Source: a bacterium (lineage in GTDB: Bacteria > UBP6 > JAFGXH01). From it: a stretch of 64,000 bases of DNA. The notes below the pieces were generated by a model. It did no database searches. It was not told where the DNA came from and saw nothing but the letters and a program-made list of their open reading frames with translations. Within the stretch, counting starts at the first letter, position 1. Every line of letters begins with the position of its first letter. Shown here in pieces: positions 56,734 through 64,000 of this stretch. The stretch spans positions 10,017 to 74,016 of the forward strand of contig JAMOQH010000179.1 in assembly GCA_027064085.1 (NCBI GenBank), in the 5' to 3' direction. The position numbers were made by a program, and so were the translations under genes.

Positions 56734-58791
56734 ATGAAACCTAAATATTTTATAATCTTAATTATGTTATTTGGAACTTTTATTTCTTGCAATAATGATG
56801 TTAATAAAACTGTTAATAAAAAGCCATGTGTAAAAACAGGTGTTTATTGCAGAGGTACTAAACTTTATACATGTCATAATGATTTTAATAATGAAGGTGT
56901 TGAAGAGATACTTGAAGAATGTGATAATGGACAGATTTGTTCTAATCAAGAGTGCATTACTGCAACATGTGATGAAATCATTAATTGTGTTGATGGTGAA
57001 AGAAGATGTAATGATGATAATTCTTATAAAATATGTGGAAATTATGATTCTGATACTTGTTTAGAATGGGATATTAGAAATTGTGGCGAAAATTTAATTT
57101 GTAACAATGGTTTATGTGTTCTAAGTGAAGAAAATCCCTGCAATTTAATAGATTGTCAAGAGCATTCTAGTTGTAAGGTCAATGTGAGTAATAAAGCTGA
57201 GTGTATTTGCGATCCTGGGTATGAGTTAAATTCTAATAATTTATGTGTTCCTGGCTGTACTCCTGATTGTGATGGCAAAGTGTGTGGAGATGATGGCTGT
57301 GATGGCTCTTGTGGAACTTGTGCTGACGGAACTTGTAATGCAAATGGGCAATGTGAAACAATTTGTACGCCTAATTGTGATGGTAACGAATGTGGAGATG
57401 ATGGTTGTGGTGGAAGTTGTGGGACTTGTCAACAATTAGGAACACACTGCTTTGAAAATCAATGTGTTTCAGATTGTGAAAACCCTAATCCGTGTACAGA
57501 AGAGAATAGAAATATTTGTGAGATGATAGGTAATGCAATTCAGTGTAAATGTAATAATGGATTTCATTTAAGTGATAATGCTTGTATAAAAGATATAGTT
57601 GATGATTGTACAAATGTTTCTTGTGGTGCAATGCAACATTGTGATTCTACTAATGGTGACTGTGTTGATAATACCAAAATGGTAAACTGTAATATTGTAA
57701 CACCTATGAATGGGATTACAGACAATGAAAACTTACAAGTAGAAATTACTTGGAGTGATGGGAACTGGAGTAGTCCAGAAGATTGCCCTTGGCACTGCAA
57801 TGATGGATATTATGAAAGTGGAAATGAATGTTTGGCTATAACTTGTGCTGCAAACCAACATTTAGAAGATAATACTTGTGTAAGCAATGAAAAAACTGTT
57901 CCTTGTAATGAAATTGACTATGGAATAGACAATGCTCATAACGATGTTAAAGATGTAACAATTACTTGGAATAATGGGTGGCAAGAAATTCCTGATTGTG
58001 AATGGATTTGTGATGATGAATATCATGAATATACAGACCCGAATTCACTTATATCATTTTGTGTTTCAGATACACAAGTTGTAAATTGCCAAGTAAGTGA
58101 AGATTTACCAGATAATGCAATAGAAGAAACAGGTGTGACAGTTACTCAAACATGGATATATGATGATGAAAACAGTGATGAAGGTTATTGGTATACTCCA
58201 TACTGTGAGTGGCATTGTGATGAAACCAATAGTTGTTTAAGTAGTGATGAAACATCTTGTATTACAAAAGAAAATATAGATGAATGTGATGGAGAAGATA
58301 ATAATTGTGATGGCGTTGTTGATAATCTTGCTAATGGCCCAGAAAACTCTTCTTGTAATGTTGGAAATTTTTGTTTTGGAAGAGTATATAATGGACATCA
58401 CTATATTTTTTGTAATGCTCTTCTTAAAAAATGGAGTGAAGCAGAAGCGAATTGTGTAAGTCGTAATGCACATTTAGTTTCTATTGACTCAGAGGATGAA
58501 AATGAGTTTATAGAAGAAAATATTGATGATAGATATTGGATTGGCTATTATCAGAATGAAAACGGAGGTAGTGCTCCATGGTATTGGAGCAATAATAGTA
58601 CTAGTACATACACTAATTGGAACGATGGAGAGCCTAATAATTATTGTTTAGAAAAGGAATGGAGTTGGAGTAAATTTAAAAATGTTTGCGTAAAATGGGA
58701 AAATTGTGCTGAAACTTATAGTGATGGTAATTGGAATGATGCAGATTGTGATTCAAGCAGAAGATTTATTTGTGAAAAGCCACTACCTTAA
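56734..58791 (+). CDS. Lipoprotein with EGF-like repeats, MopE motif and C-type lectin domain
   Basis: The protein is 685 residues. Lipobox FGTFISCNND. Next are cysteine modules, an EGF-like unit and a tandem of CTPDCDGKVCGDDGCDGSCG and CTPNCDGNECGDDGCGGSCG at about 174 and 211, then further EGF-like modules. DECDGEDNNCDGVVDN near 513-528 matches the MopE-type metal-binding motif. The last about 135 residues are a C-type lectin fold: KWSEAEANCVSRNAHLVSI, YWIGYYQ, WNDGEPNNYC and NWNDADCDSSRRFICE, including EPN and WND calcium/sugar-site residues. It is likely a surface protein binding glycans. The stop is shared head-on with the RCC1 lipoprotein. Confidence 0.9.
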   Translation: MKPKYFIILIMLFGTFISCNNDVNKTVNKKPCVKTGVYCRGTKLYTCHNDFNNEGVEEILEECDNGQICSNQECITATCDEIINCVDGERRCNDDNSYKICGNYDSDTCLEWDIRNCGENLICNNGLCVLSEENPCNLIDCQEHSSCKVNVSNKAECICDPGYELNSNNLCVPGCTPDCDGKVCGDDGCDGSCGTCADGTCNANGQCETICTPNCDGNECGDDGCGGSCGTCQQLGTHCFENQCVSDCENPNPCTEENRNICEMIGNAIQCKCNNGFHLSDNACIKDIVDDCTNVSCGAMQHCDSTNGDCVDNTKMVNCNIVTPMNGITDNENLQVEITWSDGNWSSPEDCPWHCNDGYYESGNECLAITCAANQHLEDNTCVSNEKTVPCNEIDYGIDNAHNDVKDVTITWNNGWQEIPDCEWICDDEYHEYTDPNSLISFCVSDTQVVNCQVSEDLPDNAIEETGVTVTQTWIYDDENSDEGYWYTPYCEWHCDETNSCLSSDETSCITKENIDECDGEDNNCDGVVDNLANGPENSSCNVGNFCFGRVYNGHHYIFCNALLKKWSEAEANCVSRNAHLVSIDSEDENEFIEENIDDRYWIGYYQNENGGSAPWYWSNNSTSTYTNWNDGEPNNYCLEKEWSWSKFKNVCVKWENCAETYSDGNWNDADCDSSRRFICEKPLP

Positions 58792-60605
58792 AAACCTAGT
58801 ACATCAACAACCGTTGTAGAGTTTTTTATAATTTCATTGTCAATTCCTAATTCCCCTCTGATATTACTGCCCCAACATTTGATTTTTGTATCAACTATTG
58901 CACAATTATGATTAGTTCCTAGTGAATATTGGCTTAAATTATCTAAATTTATTATTTCTGTCATTGTATAGGTTTTTTCTATTATATTTATATCTCCTAA
59001 TTCACCAAATAAATTCCTCCCTAAACAATATAATTTACTGTCTTTTATGCCACAAGTTTGAGTTCCCCCTAACTGAATATTAGTATATCCAGTTAGTTGA
59101 GGTGATAATGGAGGAATTATTTGGTTATCTGTATTTTCAACAGCAAGCTGATACATAGAACTTTCACCCCAAAAGTACAAATCATTACCTTTTAAACCCA
59201 AGGTGAAATTACCACCTAAAATTAAATCGTCTACACTATTAAAAATTTCCCTATTTTCATCTCTAGCAAGTTGAGTAATGTTTATAGCTTGAATTTCTTT
59301 TGCATCTCTACAATTTTCAGTTCTACAACTTGGATAATTATGCCAATCTTTATTGTTTCCTAATTGACCATTGCTATTGCTACCCCAACACCAAATATCG
59401 CCATTTGTTTGTTGTAAGCAGTTATGTAAACCTCCAACACCAATAAAAGAAATATCTTCTAGTGGAGTTAGTGTGAAATCCTTTACTATGTAAACAGGTT
59501 TATTTTTATTAATTAATTCTCGGTTTCCTAGTTGAGCGTATAAATTCATACCCCAACATTTTACTTTGCCATCGGCTAGTAATGCACAATTATGATATGC
59601 TCCTGCTTTTAAAGAAATTACATTAGCTAAGTCTTTAACTGTAACAGGAGAATTGCTATTTTCAAAATTACCATTACCAAGTTGTCCATACTGATTATTT
59701 CCCCAGCATTTTACTGTTTTATCTTCTAATAATGCACATGCATGTTCGTTTCCGGTAATAATATCTGTTGCATTATCGATATCTGAAACTGCTGTTAAAT
59801 TAAAATTGCTGATATTATTGGTTGTTCCATTTCCAAGTTGTCCTAATTTATTATCTCCAAAACAAACTATTGTTTTGTCACTAAGAAGTGAACATGTAAA
59901 ATAATTACCAACACTAACTTTTATTGGGTCTGCAAGGCATAAATCATTATAATCATGATATCCAGTATTACATTGGCAATGACTTTCTGTTACTCCATCT
60001 GCAATACAAATGCCATTATTGCAAGTGATATTTTCACAGGGGCTAACACATTCATATTGAGAATTACCATAATAATTATTTGCACAATTACAAACGGCAA
60101 TTCCTGTACTGTCATCACAAGAAGTTGCATTTACTCCACAATTATTTACTGAATTACAATCAGGTTCACAAGTTAAATTGTCGTCATTGTCTTGATAACC
60201 TAAATCGCAATTGCAAATTGCTACATTTATTGCAATTTGGCAAGTTCCGTGATTTGAACAAGTAATTCCTGTACAATCAGCAGGAATGGTAGTGCATTTA
60301 TGATTTATACAGTTTTCTCCAATATTACAGTCGTTATTATCATTGCAGGCACCCTGTCTTAATACACAGTTTTCATTTTGGTATTCTTCCCATGAATTAC
60401 AAGGATTATTAACACATTGATTGGTATTTGTATCGCATATTTCAGATTGTTGGCATTCAGAAGCATTATAACATGCTCCTTCCATTAAAATACATTCTTC
60501 TTTTTTACAAATTTCAAAGTTCGTACAAGAATCATCACAATTATTACCTGTATTATTGCTACAGGAAATAGTTAAAAATATAAAAAAAATATAAAAATAT
60601 TTCAT
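58788..60605 (-). CDS. Lipoprotein with EGF-like and RCC1-repeat propeller
   Basis: The protein is 605 residues with AAGGAGG before ATG 60605. Lipobox FIFLTISCSNN. Residues 20-110 have cysteine modules like those of the neighbouring lipoproteins (CNDNNDCNIGENC). About 112-235 is EGF-like (CSNHGTCQIAINVAICNC). From about 240 RCC1 repeats follow, such as FTCSLLSDKTIVCFGDNKLG and HACALLEDKTVKCWGNNQYG, giving a seven-bladed-type propeller with conserved CWG. It is probably extracellular and binds protein or ligand. Its stop and that of the convergent lectin lipoprotein share TTAA at 58788-58791. Confidence 0.9.
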   Translation of the reverse strand: MKYFYIFFIFLTISCSNNTGNNCDDSCTNFEICKKEECILMEGACYNASECQQSEICDTNTNQCVNNPCNSWEEYQNENCVLRQGACNDNNDCNIGENCINHKCTTIPADCTGITCSNHGTCQIAINVAICNCDLGYQDNDDNLTCEPDCNSVNNCGVNATSCDDSTGIAVCNCANNYYGNSQYECVSPCENITCNNGICIADGVTESHCQCNTGYHDYNDLCLADPIKVSVGNYFTCSLLSDKTIVCFGDNKLGQLGNGTTNNISNFNLTAVSDIDNATDIITGNEHACALLEDKTVKCWGNNQYGQLGNGNFENSNSPVTVKDLANVISLKAGAYHNCALLADGKVKCWGMNLYAQLGNRELINKNKPVYIVKDFTLTPLEDISFIGVGGLHNCLQQTNGDIWCWGSNSNGQLGNNKDWHNYPSCRTENCRDAKEIQAINITQLARDENREIFNSVDDLILGGNFTLGLKGNDLYFWGESSMYQLAVENTDNQIIPPLSPQLTGYTNIQLGGTQTCGIKDSKLYCLGRNLFGELGDINIIEKTYTMTEIINLDNLSQYSLGTNHNCAIVDTKIKCWGSNIRGELGIDNEIIKNSTTVVDVLGF

Positions 60606-60784
60606 TTATCCTCCTTAGTATTATTAATATCGGCTTTAGAAGGAGTTTCTTAAAATTATCTATGTATTTTATCACATTTTAAAACGAAAACAAGCATTGG
60701 TTGAGTTTTGCTTAGAAAACAATTTATTGGTTGATAAGCCTCAATTATTCTTATAAATATTAAATTTTGTAATATAATTATAGA

Positions 60785-62779
60785 TTATATACTATCAAGA
60801 ATTTTTCTTAAATCTTTAATTTGTATTGGCTTTTGTAAGCTAGCATAATGTGACTTTGGAGTTGAATCATCTTTTACATTACTGCCCCAACCCGTAACTA
60901 CAATTATCTTTATTTCTTTAGAAAAGTCTTCTTTTATTTTTTTAATTAGTTGCCATCCATTCATATTTGGCATGCCTATGTCTGTAATAAGTAAATCATA
61001 GGGATTTTCCTTTAATAAAGAAAGTGCTTCAATACCATCTTTTGCTGTTTTACCGGTATGTCCCATTAAATTTATATATTTTTTAGCAATATCTCTAATC
61101 ATTTCCTCATCATCAACCCATAGAATATTAAGCTTTCTTGTTTTTTTAGGTTTTTGATTTGTTGAAAAGTTATCTCTTTTAGTTATTTTTGTTTTTTCTT
61201 CATTAGTGGGAATAGGGATAGTTATTTTTATTGATGTACCTTTATTGCTTGTATCAAGAATTTCAATATTTCCCTTGTGCTCTTTTATGATACTATAAGA
61301 TCCACTCATGCCAAGGCCTCTGCCTAATTCAAATCCTTTTGTTGTATAGAATGGCTGAAAAACCTTGTTTTTAATTTTATTTGACATGCCGGTTCCGGTA
61401 TCTTTAACAAGAATTTCAATATTATTATCTGTTTTTGATGTAGTAAAAATAATTTCTCCTCCTTTAGGCATTGCTTCAATACTATTCTTTAGTATGTTGT
61501 ATATAACAGAACGCAATTCTCCTCTATCACCTAAAACTTTAGGAACTTTATTATAACTTTTAGTAATATTGATTAAAATTCCTTTTTTTTCGGCCTCATC
61601 TTTCCATATTGGACGAGATTGAATTATTACATCGTTAATTAAATTTTCTATATTTAATAAGGAATAATTATTATTTTCTTTTTTCTTTTTAAATCTTCTT
61701 ACTATTTTTACTCTTTCTGCAGCATCAAGAGTTGCTTGCTTTATAGTTTTTAATATTTTGAAGTTTTTATCAGAGTTATTCTGATCATAAATAATTAATT
61801 CTAAATTTCCAAGTATTGTTTGTAAAGAATTATTGAAATCATGGGCAACAGAGCTTGCCATTTCACCAAGAGCATTTAAGCTATGGTTTCTAGTTCTAGC
61901 TTCTTCAATTTTATTCTTTTCTGTTATATCTCTTAAGGTAAGTAAATAATGTATTTTATTATTTTTAATAGGTAATTTTTTGTAATTTATGATAACATCT
62001 TTTTGATTATTTTTAAATGTTTCTATTGTTGAATAAAATTCTCCAGTTTCATTTCCATTCCACAAATTTATTAGACCCTTTTTAAAGGTTTTAAATAGTG
62101 ATTTTATAAAAACTTTATTAGTAGTTGAGAGTAACTCCTTTTTTGTTTCTGCCTCATATAGATCCAATGCAGCTTTATTTAAGTCAATGACTTTTACTAA
62201 TTTAGTAAATTTGATTAGCTCTTTAGGGTTTTTATTTAAAAAAACTTCTAAATTTTTAATTTTTTTCTCTTTTAGTTCATCAAAATATTTAAAAACTAAT
62301 GTATAATCTTTATGCCAAGTTGCTACTGGAGCATTTTCAAAGATCATTTTAAATTTTTCTCGACTCTCTTTTAAATCCCCTTCAACTTGTTTTTTTTCTG
62401 TAATATCTTTAATTATATGTATTAGATAAGGATGAGTACCTTCTACTAAAATTGTTTTTACCTTTAGAATTAATTTATTTCCATTTTTATGCTTTGAAGT
62501 CATCTCAAAACTAATTTTTTTTTCTTTAAAAAGGGTTTCTTTTCTCTGATGAATAATTTCTGTTTTATCCTTTTTTATATTTTCTGCATGAAAATCTAAT
62601 ATATGTTTATTTAATAATTCTTTTTTTGTGTATCCAAAAATTTTTACTGTAGCGGAATTAACTTCTATTATTTTAGATATATTTTGATTTATATCAATAG
62701 TTGTAATTGCAATTGCTTCTTCAATGATTTCAAATATTTTTTTAAATTTTATATTTTCTTTTAAATTTTTCTTTGTCAC
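60785..62779 (-). CDS. PAS-containing hybrid histidine kinase with C-terminal receiver
   Basis: The protein is 664 residues, GTG start 62779 with AGAGG. There are no transmembrane segments. Two PAS-like domains (about 10-135 and 145-290) lead to a HisKA helix with ASSVAHDFNNSLQTILGNLE (His about 313), a HATPase domain with GELRSVIYNILKNSIEAMPK, DTGTGMS and FELGRGLGMSGSYSII, and a receiver (about 548-664) with LWVDDEEMIRD and the phospho-acceptor in DLLITDIGMPNMNG (Asp about 598). This is a soluble NtrB-like hybrid kinase. Its signal and output are unknown; the CRP-like regulator upstream on the same strand may be linked. Confidence 0.93.
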   Translation of the reverse strand: MTKKNLKENIKFKKIFEIIEEAIAITTIDINQNISKIIEVNSATVKIFGYTKKELLNKHILDFHAENIKKDKTEIIHQRKETLFKEKKISFEMTSKHKNGNKLILKVKTILVEGTHPYLIHIIKDITEKKQVEGDLKESREKFKMIFENAPVATWHKDYTLVFKYFDELKEKKIKNLEVFLNKNPKELIKFTKLVKVIDLNKAALDLYEAETKKELLSTTNKVFIKSLFKTFKKGLINLWNGNETGEFYSTIETFKNNQKDVIINYKKLPIKNNKIHYLLTLRDITEKNKIEEARTRNHSLNALGEMASSVAHDFNNSLQTILGNLELIIYDQNNSDKNFKILKTIKQATLDAAERVKIVRRFKKKKENNNYSLLNIENLINDVIIQSRPIWKDEAEKKGILINITKSYNKVPKVLGDRGELRSVIYNILKNSIEAMPKGGEIIFTTSKTDNNIEILVKDTGTGMSNKIKNKVFQPFYTTKGFELGRGLGMSGSYSIIKEHKGNIEILDTSNKGTSIKITIPIPTNEEKTKITKRDNFSTNQKPKKTRKLNILWVDDEEMIRDIAKKYINLMGHTGKTAKDGIEALSLLKENPYDLLITDIGMPNMNGWQLIKKIKEDFSKEIKIIVVTGWGSNVKDDSTPKSHYASLQKPIQIKDLRKILDSI

Positions 62780-62926
62780 AAGAACCTCTGATTTCTAAAC
62801 TAGTAATTATACTAACTGAAAAGTCTTGTCTTATCAAGCTTTTTAAGGTTTTTGTATGATATTATTTTTATATTTAATGATCTTTTTTATTGTAAGTGTT
62901 GAAGATTTAAAAGCATGTATAATTTA

Positions 62927-63607
62927 TTATTTATTTATTTCATAAAAGCTTTCAATGATTTTTTCATTTTTTATTAAATATTTTCCCCTTGATAACTTTT
63001 CAATATCATCGTTTTTTATAAATTCATTTAATGTTCTTGATAAAGAAGGACGAGGAATATCAAAATATCTTGCTAATTCTTCTAGGGATTTATCAAATTT
63101 AATGATCATTGTTTCTTGATTTATGTGTTCTTGTAGGTAATCTAGTATTTTTTTTCTGATTGTATTATTTGTAAATCCTTTCCAAAGTTTTTGAGATAAT
63201 ATTTGAGCTTTATTACTGATAATATTTAGATAGTTATTTAAAACAATAGGATTTTCCTGAATTATTGTAAAAATTGATTTTTTGCTAATGTACAGTATTA
63301 AACTTTCATCAACTGATTTTACATCAACAGGAAACTTATTGTTGTTGCCAAATAAAAAAGAAGGTGCAATGGTGCTATATTTGGATAATACTATTACATT
63401 TTTTATTTTACCAGTATTATTTGATATTAGAGTTTGTATTTCTCCTTCTAGTATAATCATTACAAACTTGGTTTTATCTTCTCTATATGCTATGTAATTA
63501 TTTTTATAAAACTTTTTAGTAAAATGTTCTTTTTTATCTAGTAATTTTTCTATTTCTTTTATGTTTAATCCTTTAAATAATACTGTTTTATCAATATTTT
63601 TATACAT
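62927..63607 (-). CDS. CRP/FNR-family transcription regulator
   Basis: The protein is 226 residues. The N-terminal cNMP-binding-like fold (LFKGLNIKEIEKLLDKKEH; FVMIILEGEIQTLI) lacks a clear PRS-type cassette for cAMP. A C-terminal winged helix (about 150-215) has RKKILDYLQEH and FDKSLEELARYFDIPRPSLS followed by RTLNEFI. No FNR-type cysteine set is seen. It probably senses a small effector other than cAMP. Confidence 0.9.
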   Translation of the reverse strand: MYKNIDKTVLFKGLNIKEIEKLLDKKEHFTKKFYKNNYIAYREDKTKFVMIILEGEIQTLISNNTGKIKNVIVLSKYSTIAPSFLFGNNNKFPVDVKSVDESLILYISKKSIFTIIQENPIVLNNYLNIISNKAQILSQKLWKGFTNNTIRKKILDYLQEHINQETMIIKFDKSLEELARYFDIPRPSLSRTLNEFIKNDDIEKLSRGKYLIKNEKIIESFYEINK

Positions 63608-63774
63608 TTTAGGTGATATCCTTTAATATAATAAAAAATATTATATCATATCAATTATGAATGTCGCAAGTACTCTTAAATAATTTCAGTAATTTTTAAT
63701 AAAATTATATTTTTTTATTTTCTCCAAAATTTAAACTTAGGTTAAATTTTCAAGTGAAGACCTTGGGCTGAACG

Positions 63775-63799
63775 AAAAAAGGGGCTAAAAAGCCCCTTT
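63775..63799 (-). terminator. Rho-independent terminator of the 2-oxoacid oxidoreductase gene
   Basis: On the minus strand, nine-base arms AAAGGGGCT/AGCCCCTTT with a 4-base loop, followed by TTTTTT overlapping the arm. It lies 22 bases after the stop at 63822. Confidence 0.85.
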
Positions 63800-63821
63800 A
63801 AAATTATATACTACAACGATA

Positions 63822-64000
63822 TTAATACTTAAATTGCTCGTAAATATCTTCTAAAGTATTTTTACCTGCAGCTTGTGCTTGTTTTTTAATATTAGCAGTT
63901 CCATCACTGTAAGTAGGTCTAATTTCTTTATAATAAACACCAATTGGAATAATTCCATTTTCTTGAGGCATTGCAAGTTTATAAGCTTCAATTTTATCAG
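63822..64000 (-). CDS. C-terminus of probable 2-oxoacid:ferredoxin oxidoreductase beta subunit (partial)
   Basis: The reading frame enters from beyond the window edge and ends at TAA 63824-63822. The visible about 59 residues include EAYKLAMPQENGIIPIGVYY followed by KEIRPTYSDG. The P-I-G-V-x-Y-x-E-x-R-P-T-Y block is typical of the C-terminus of the thiamine-pyrophosphate beta subunit of pyruvate- or 2-oxoglutarate:ferredoxin oxidoreductases. That fits an anaerobic or microaerobic carbon metabolism. The substrate cannot be told from this fragment. Confidence 0.65.
   Translation of the reverse strand, partial: DKIEAYKLAMPQENGIIPIGVYYKEIRPTYSDGTANIKKQAQAAGKNTLEDIYEQFKY

Noticed and set aside
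60785-63607. Histidine kinase and CRP-like regulator as a two-component pair
   Set aside because: The kinase already carries its own receiver, the regulator has no receiver domain, and there are about 150 bases between them; any link is only positional.

Overview
The window is strongly A+T-rich chromosomal DNA from a Gram-negative bacterium. The evidence is many lipobox lipoproteins, YajC/SecD/SecF, MarC, a multihaem cytochrome and a membrane-linked anaerobic glycerol-3-phosphate dehydrogenase. Cysteine-rich EGF-like lipoproteins, FG-GAP, RCC1, SBBP, MopE-type and C-type lectin modules, PP2C phosphatases and a C-terminal anchor resembling MYXO-CTERM point to a deltaproteobacterial or myxobacterial-type lineage (Myxococcota/Bradymonadales-like). 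That placement is inference from protein content; no rRNA is present. TTG and GTG starts are common and intergenic gaps are short. I see no IS element, phage gene, rRNA or CRISPR array.

Layout. 1-12 kb is accessory. It holds the end of a giant unrecognised protein, an EGF/SBBP lipoprotein, a 12-haem cytochrome overlapping a ComEA-like helix-hairpin-helix protein, an ankyrin lipoprotein, a tiny flagellar-rod-like protein with a FliJ-like coiled coil, and a 988-residue cysteine-repeat lipoprotein. 12.0-20.7 kb is the most interesting part: a compact RiPP-like locus. On the plus strand are a PqqD-like recognition protein, a 1712-residue Ig/FN3/FG-GAP lipoprotein and a 39-residue precursor-like peptide. 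Convergent on the minus strand are a nucleotidyltransferase, an S26-type peptidase, an HPr-kinase-like kinase and a cysteine-cluster (YkgJ/FliB-like) protein. Two of these minus-strand genes have no ATG, GTG or TTG start where their conserved N-termini require one. An A8 slippery run at their junction could fuse them by -1 frameshifting.

20.7-36.6 kb is mostly housekeeping: a HEAT-like membrane protein, uvrC, a DUF3857-like protein, a tRNA-Leu that folds with anticodon AAG, then yajC-secD-secF-recJ, a doubly anchored lipoprotein, and the dnaG-rpoD operon behind a good sigma-70 promoter. 36.7-46.8 kb is a signalling block: PP2C, a TPR-like membrane protein, two GGDEF proteins, alaS, marC and a PP2C fused to a cyclic-nucleotide-binding domain. 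It ends with another cysteine-repeat lipoprotein and an S4 RNA-binding protein. 47-51.7 kb holds glpA, glpB, a short Fe-S subunit in place of full-length glpC, and rlmN. 51.8-60.6 kb has a lysine-rich lipoprotein, a GT4 glycosyltransferase, ComEC, a lipoprotein with a C-terminal C-type lectin domain and a convergent EGF/RCC1 lipoprotein. 60.8-64 kb has a hybrid histidine kinase, a CRP/FNR-type regulator and the C-terminus of a probable 2-oxoacid:ferredoxin oxidoreductase beta subunit.

Together the genes suggest an anaerobic or facultative organism that decorates its surface with many disulfide-rich lipoproteins, has DNA-uptake genes (ComEA-like, ComEC), and uses c-di-GMP, cyclic nucleotides and serine/threonine dephosphorylation for signalling. 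No stretch over about 300 bases lacks a gene: 20251-20709, which looks empty if only ATG/GTG/TTG starts are allowed, is the N-terminal part of the nucleotidyltransferase.
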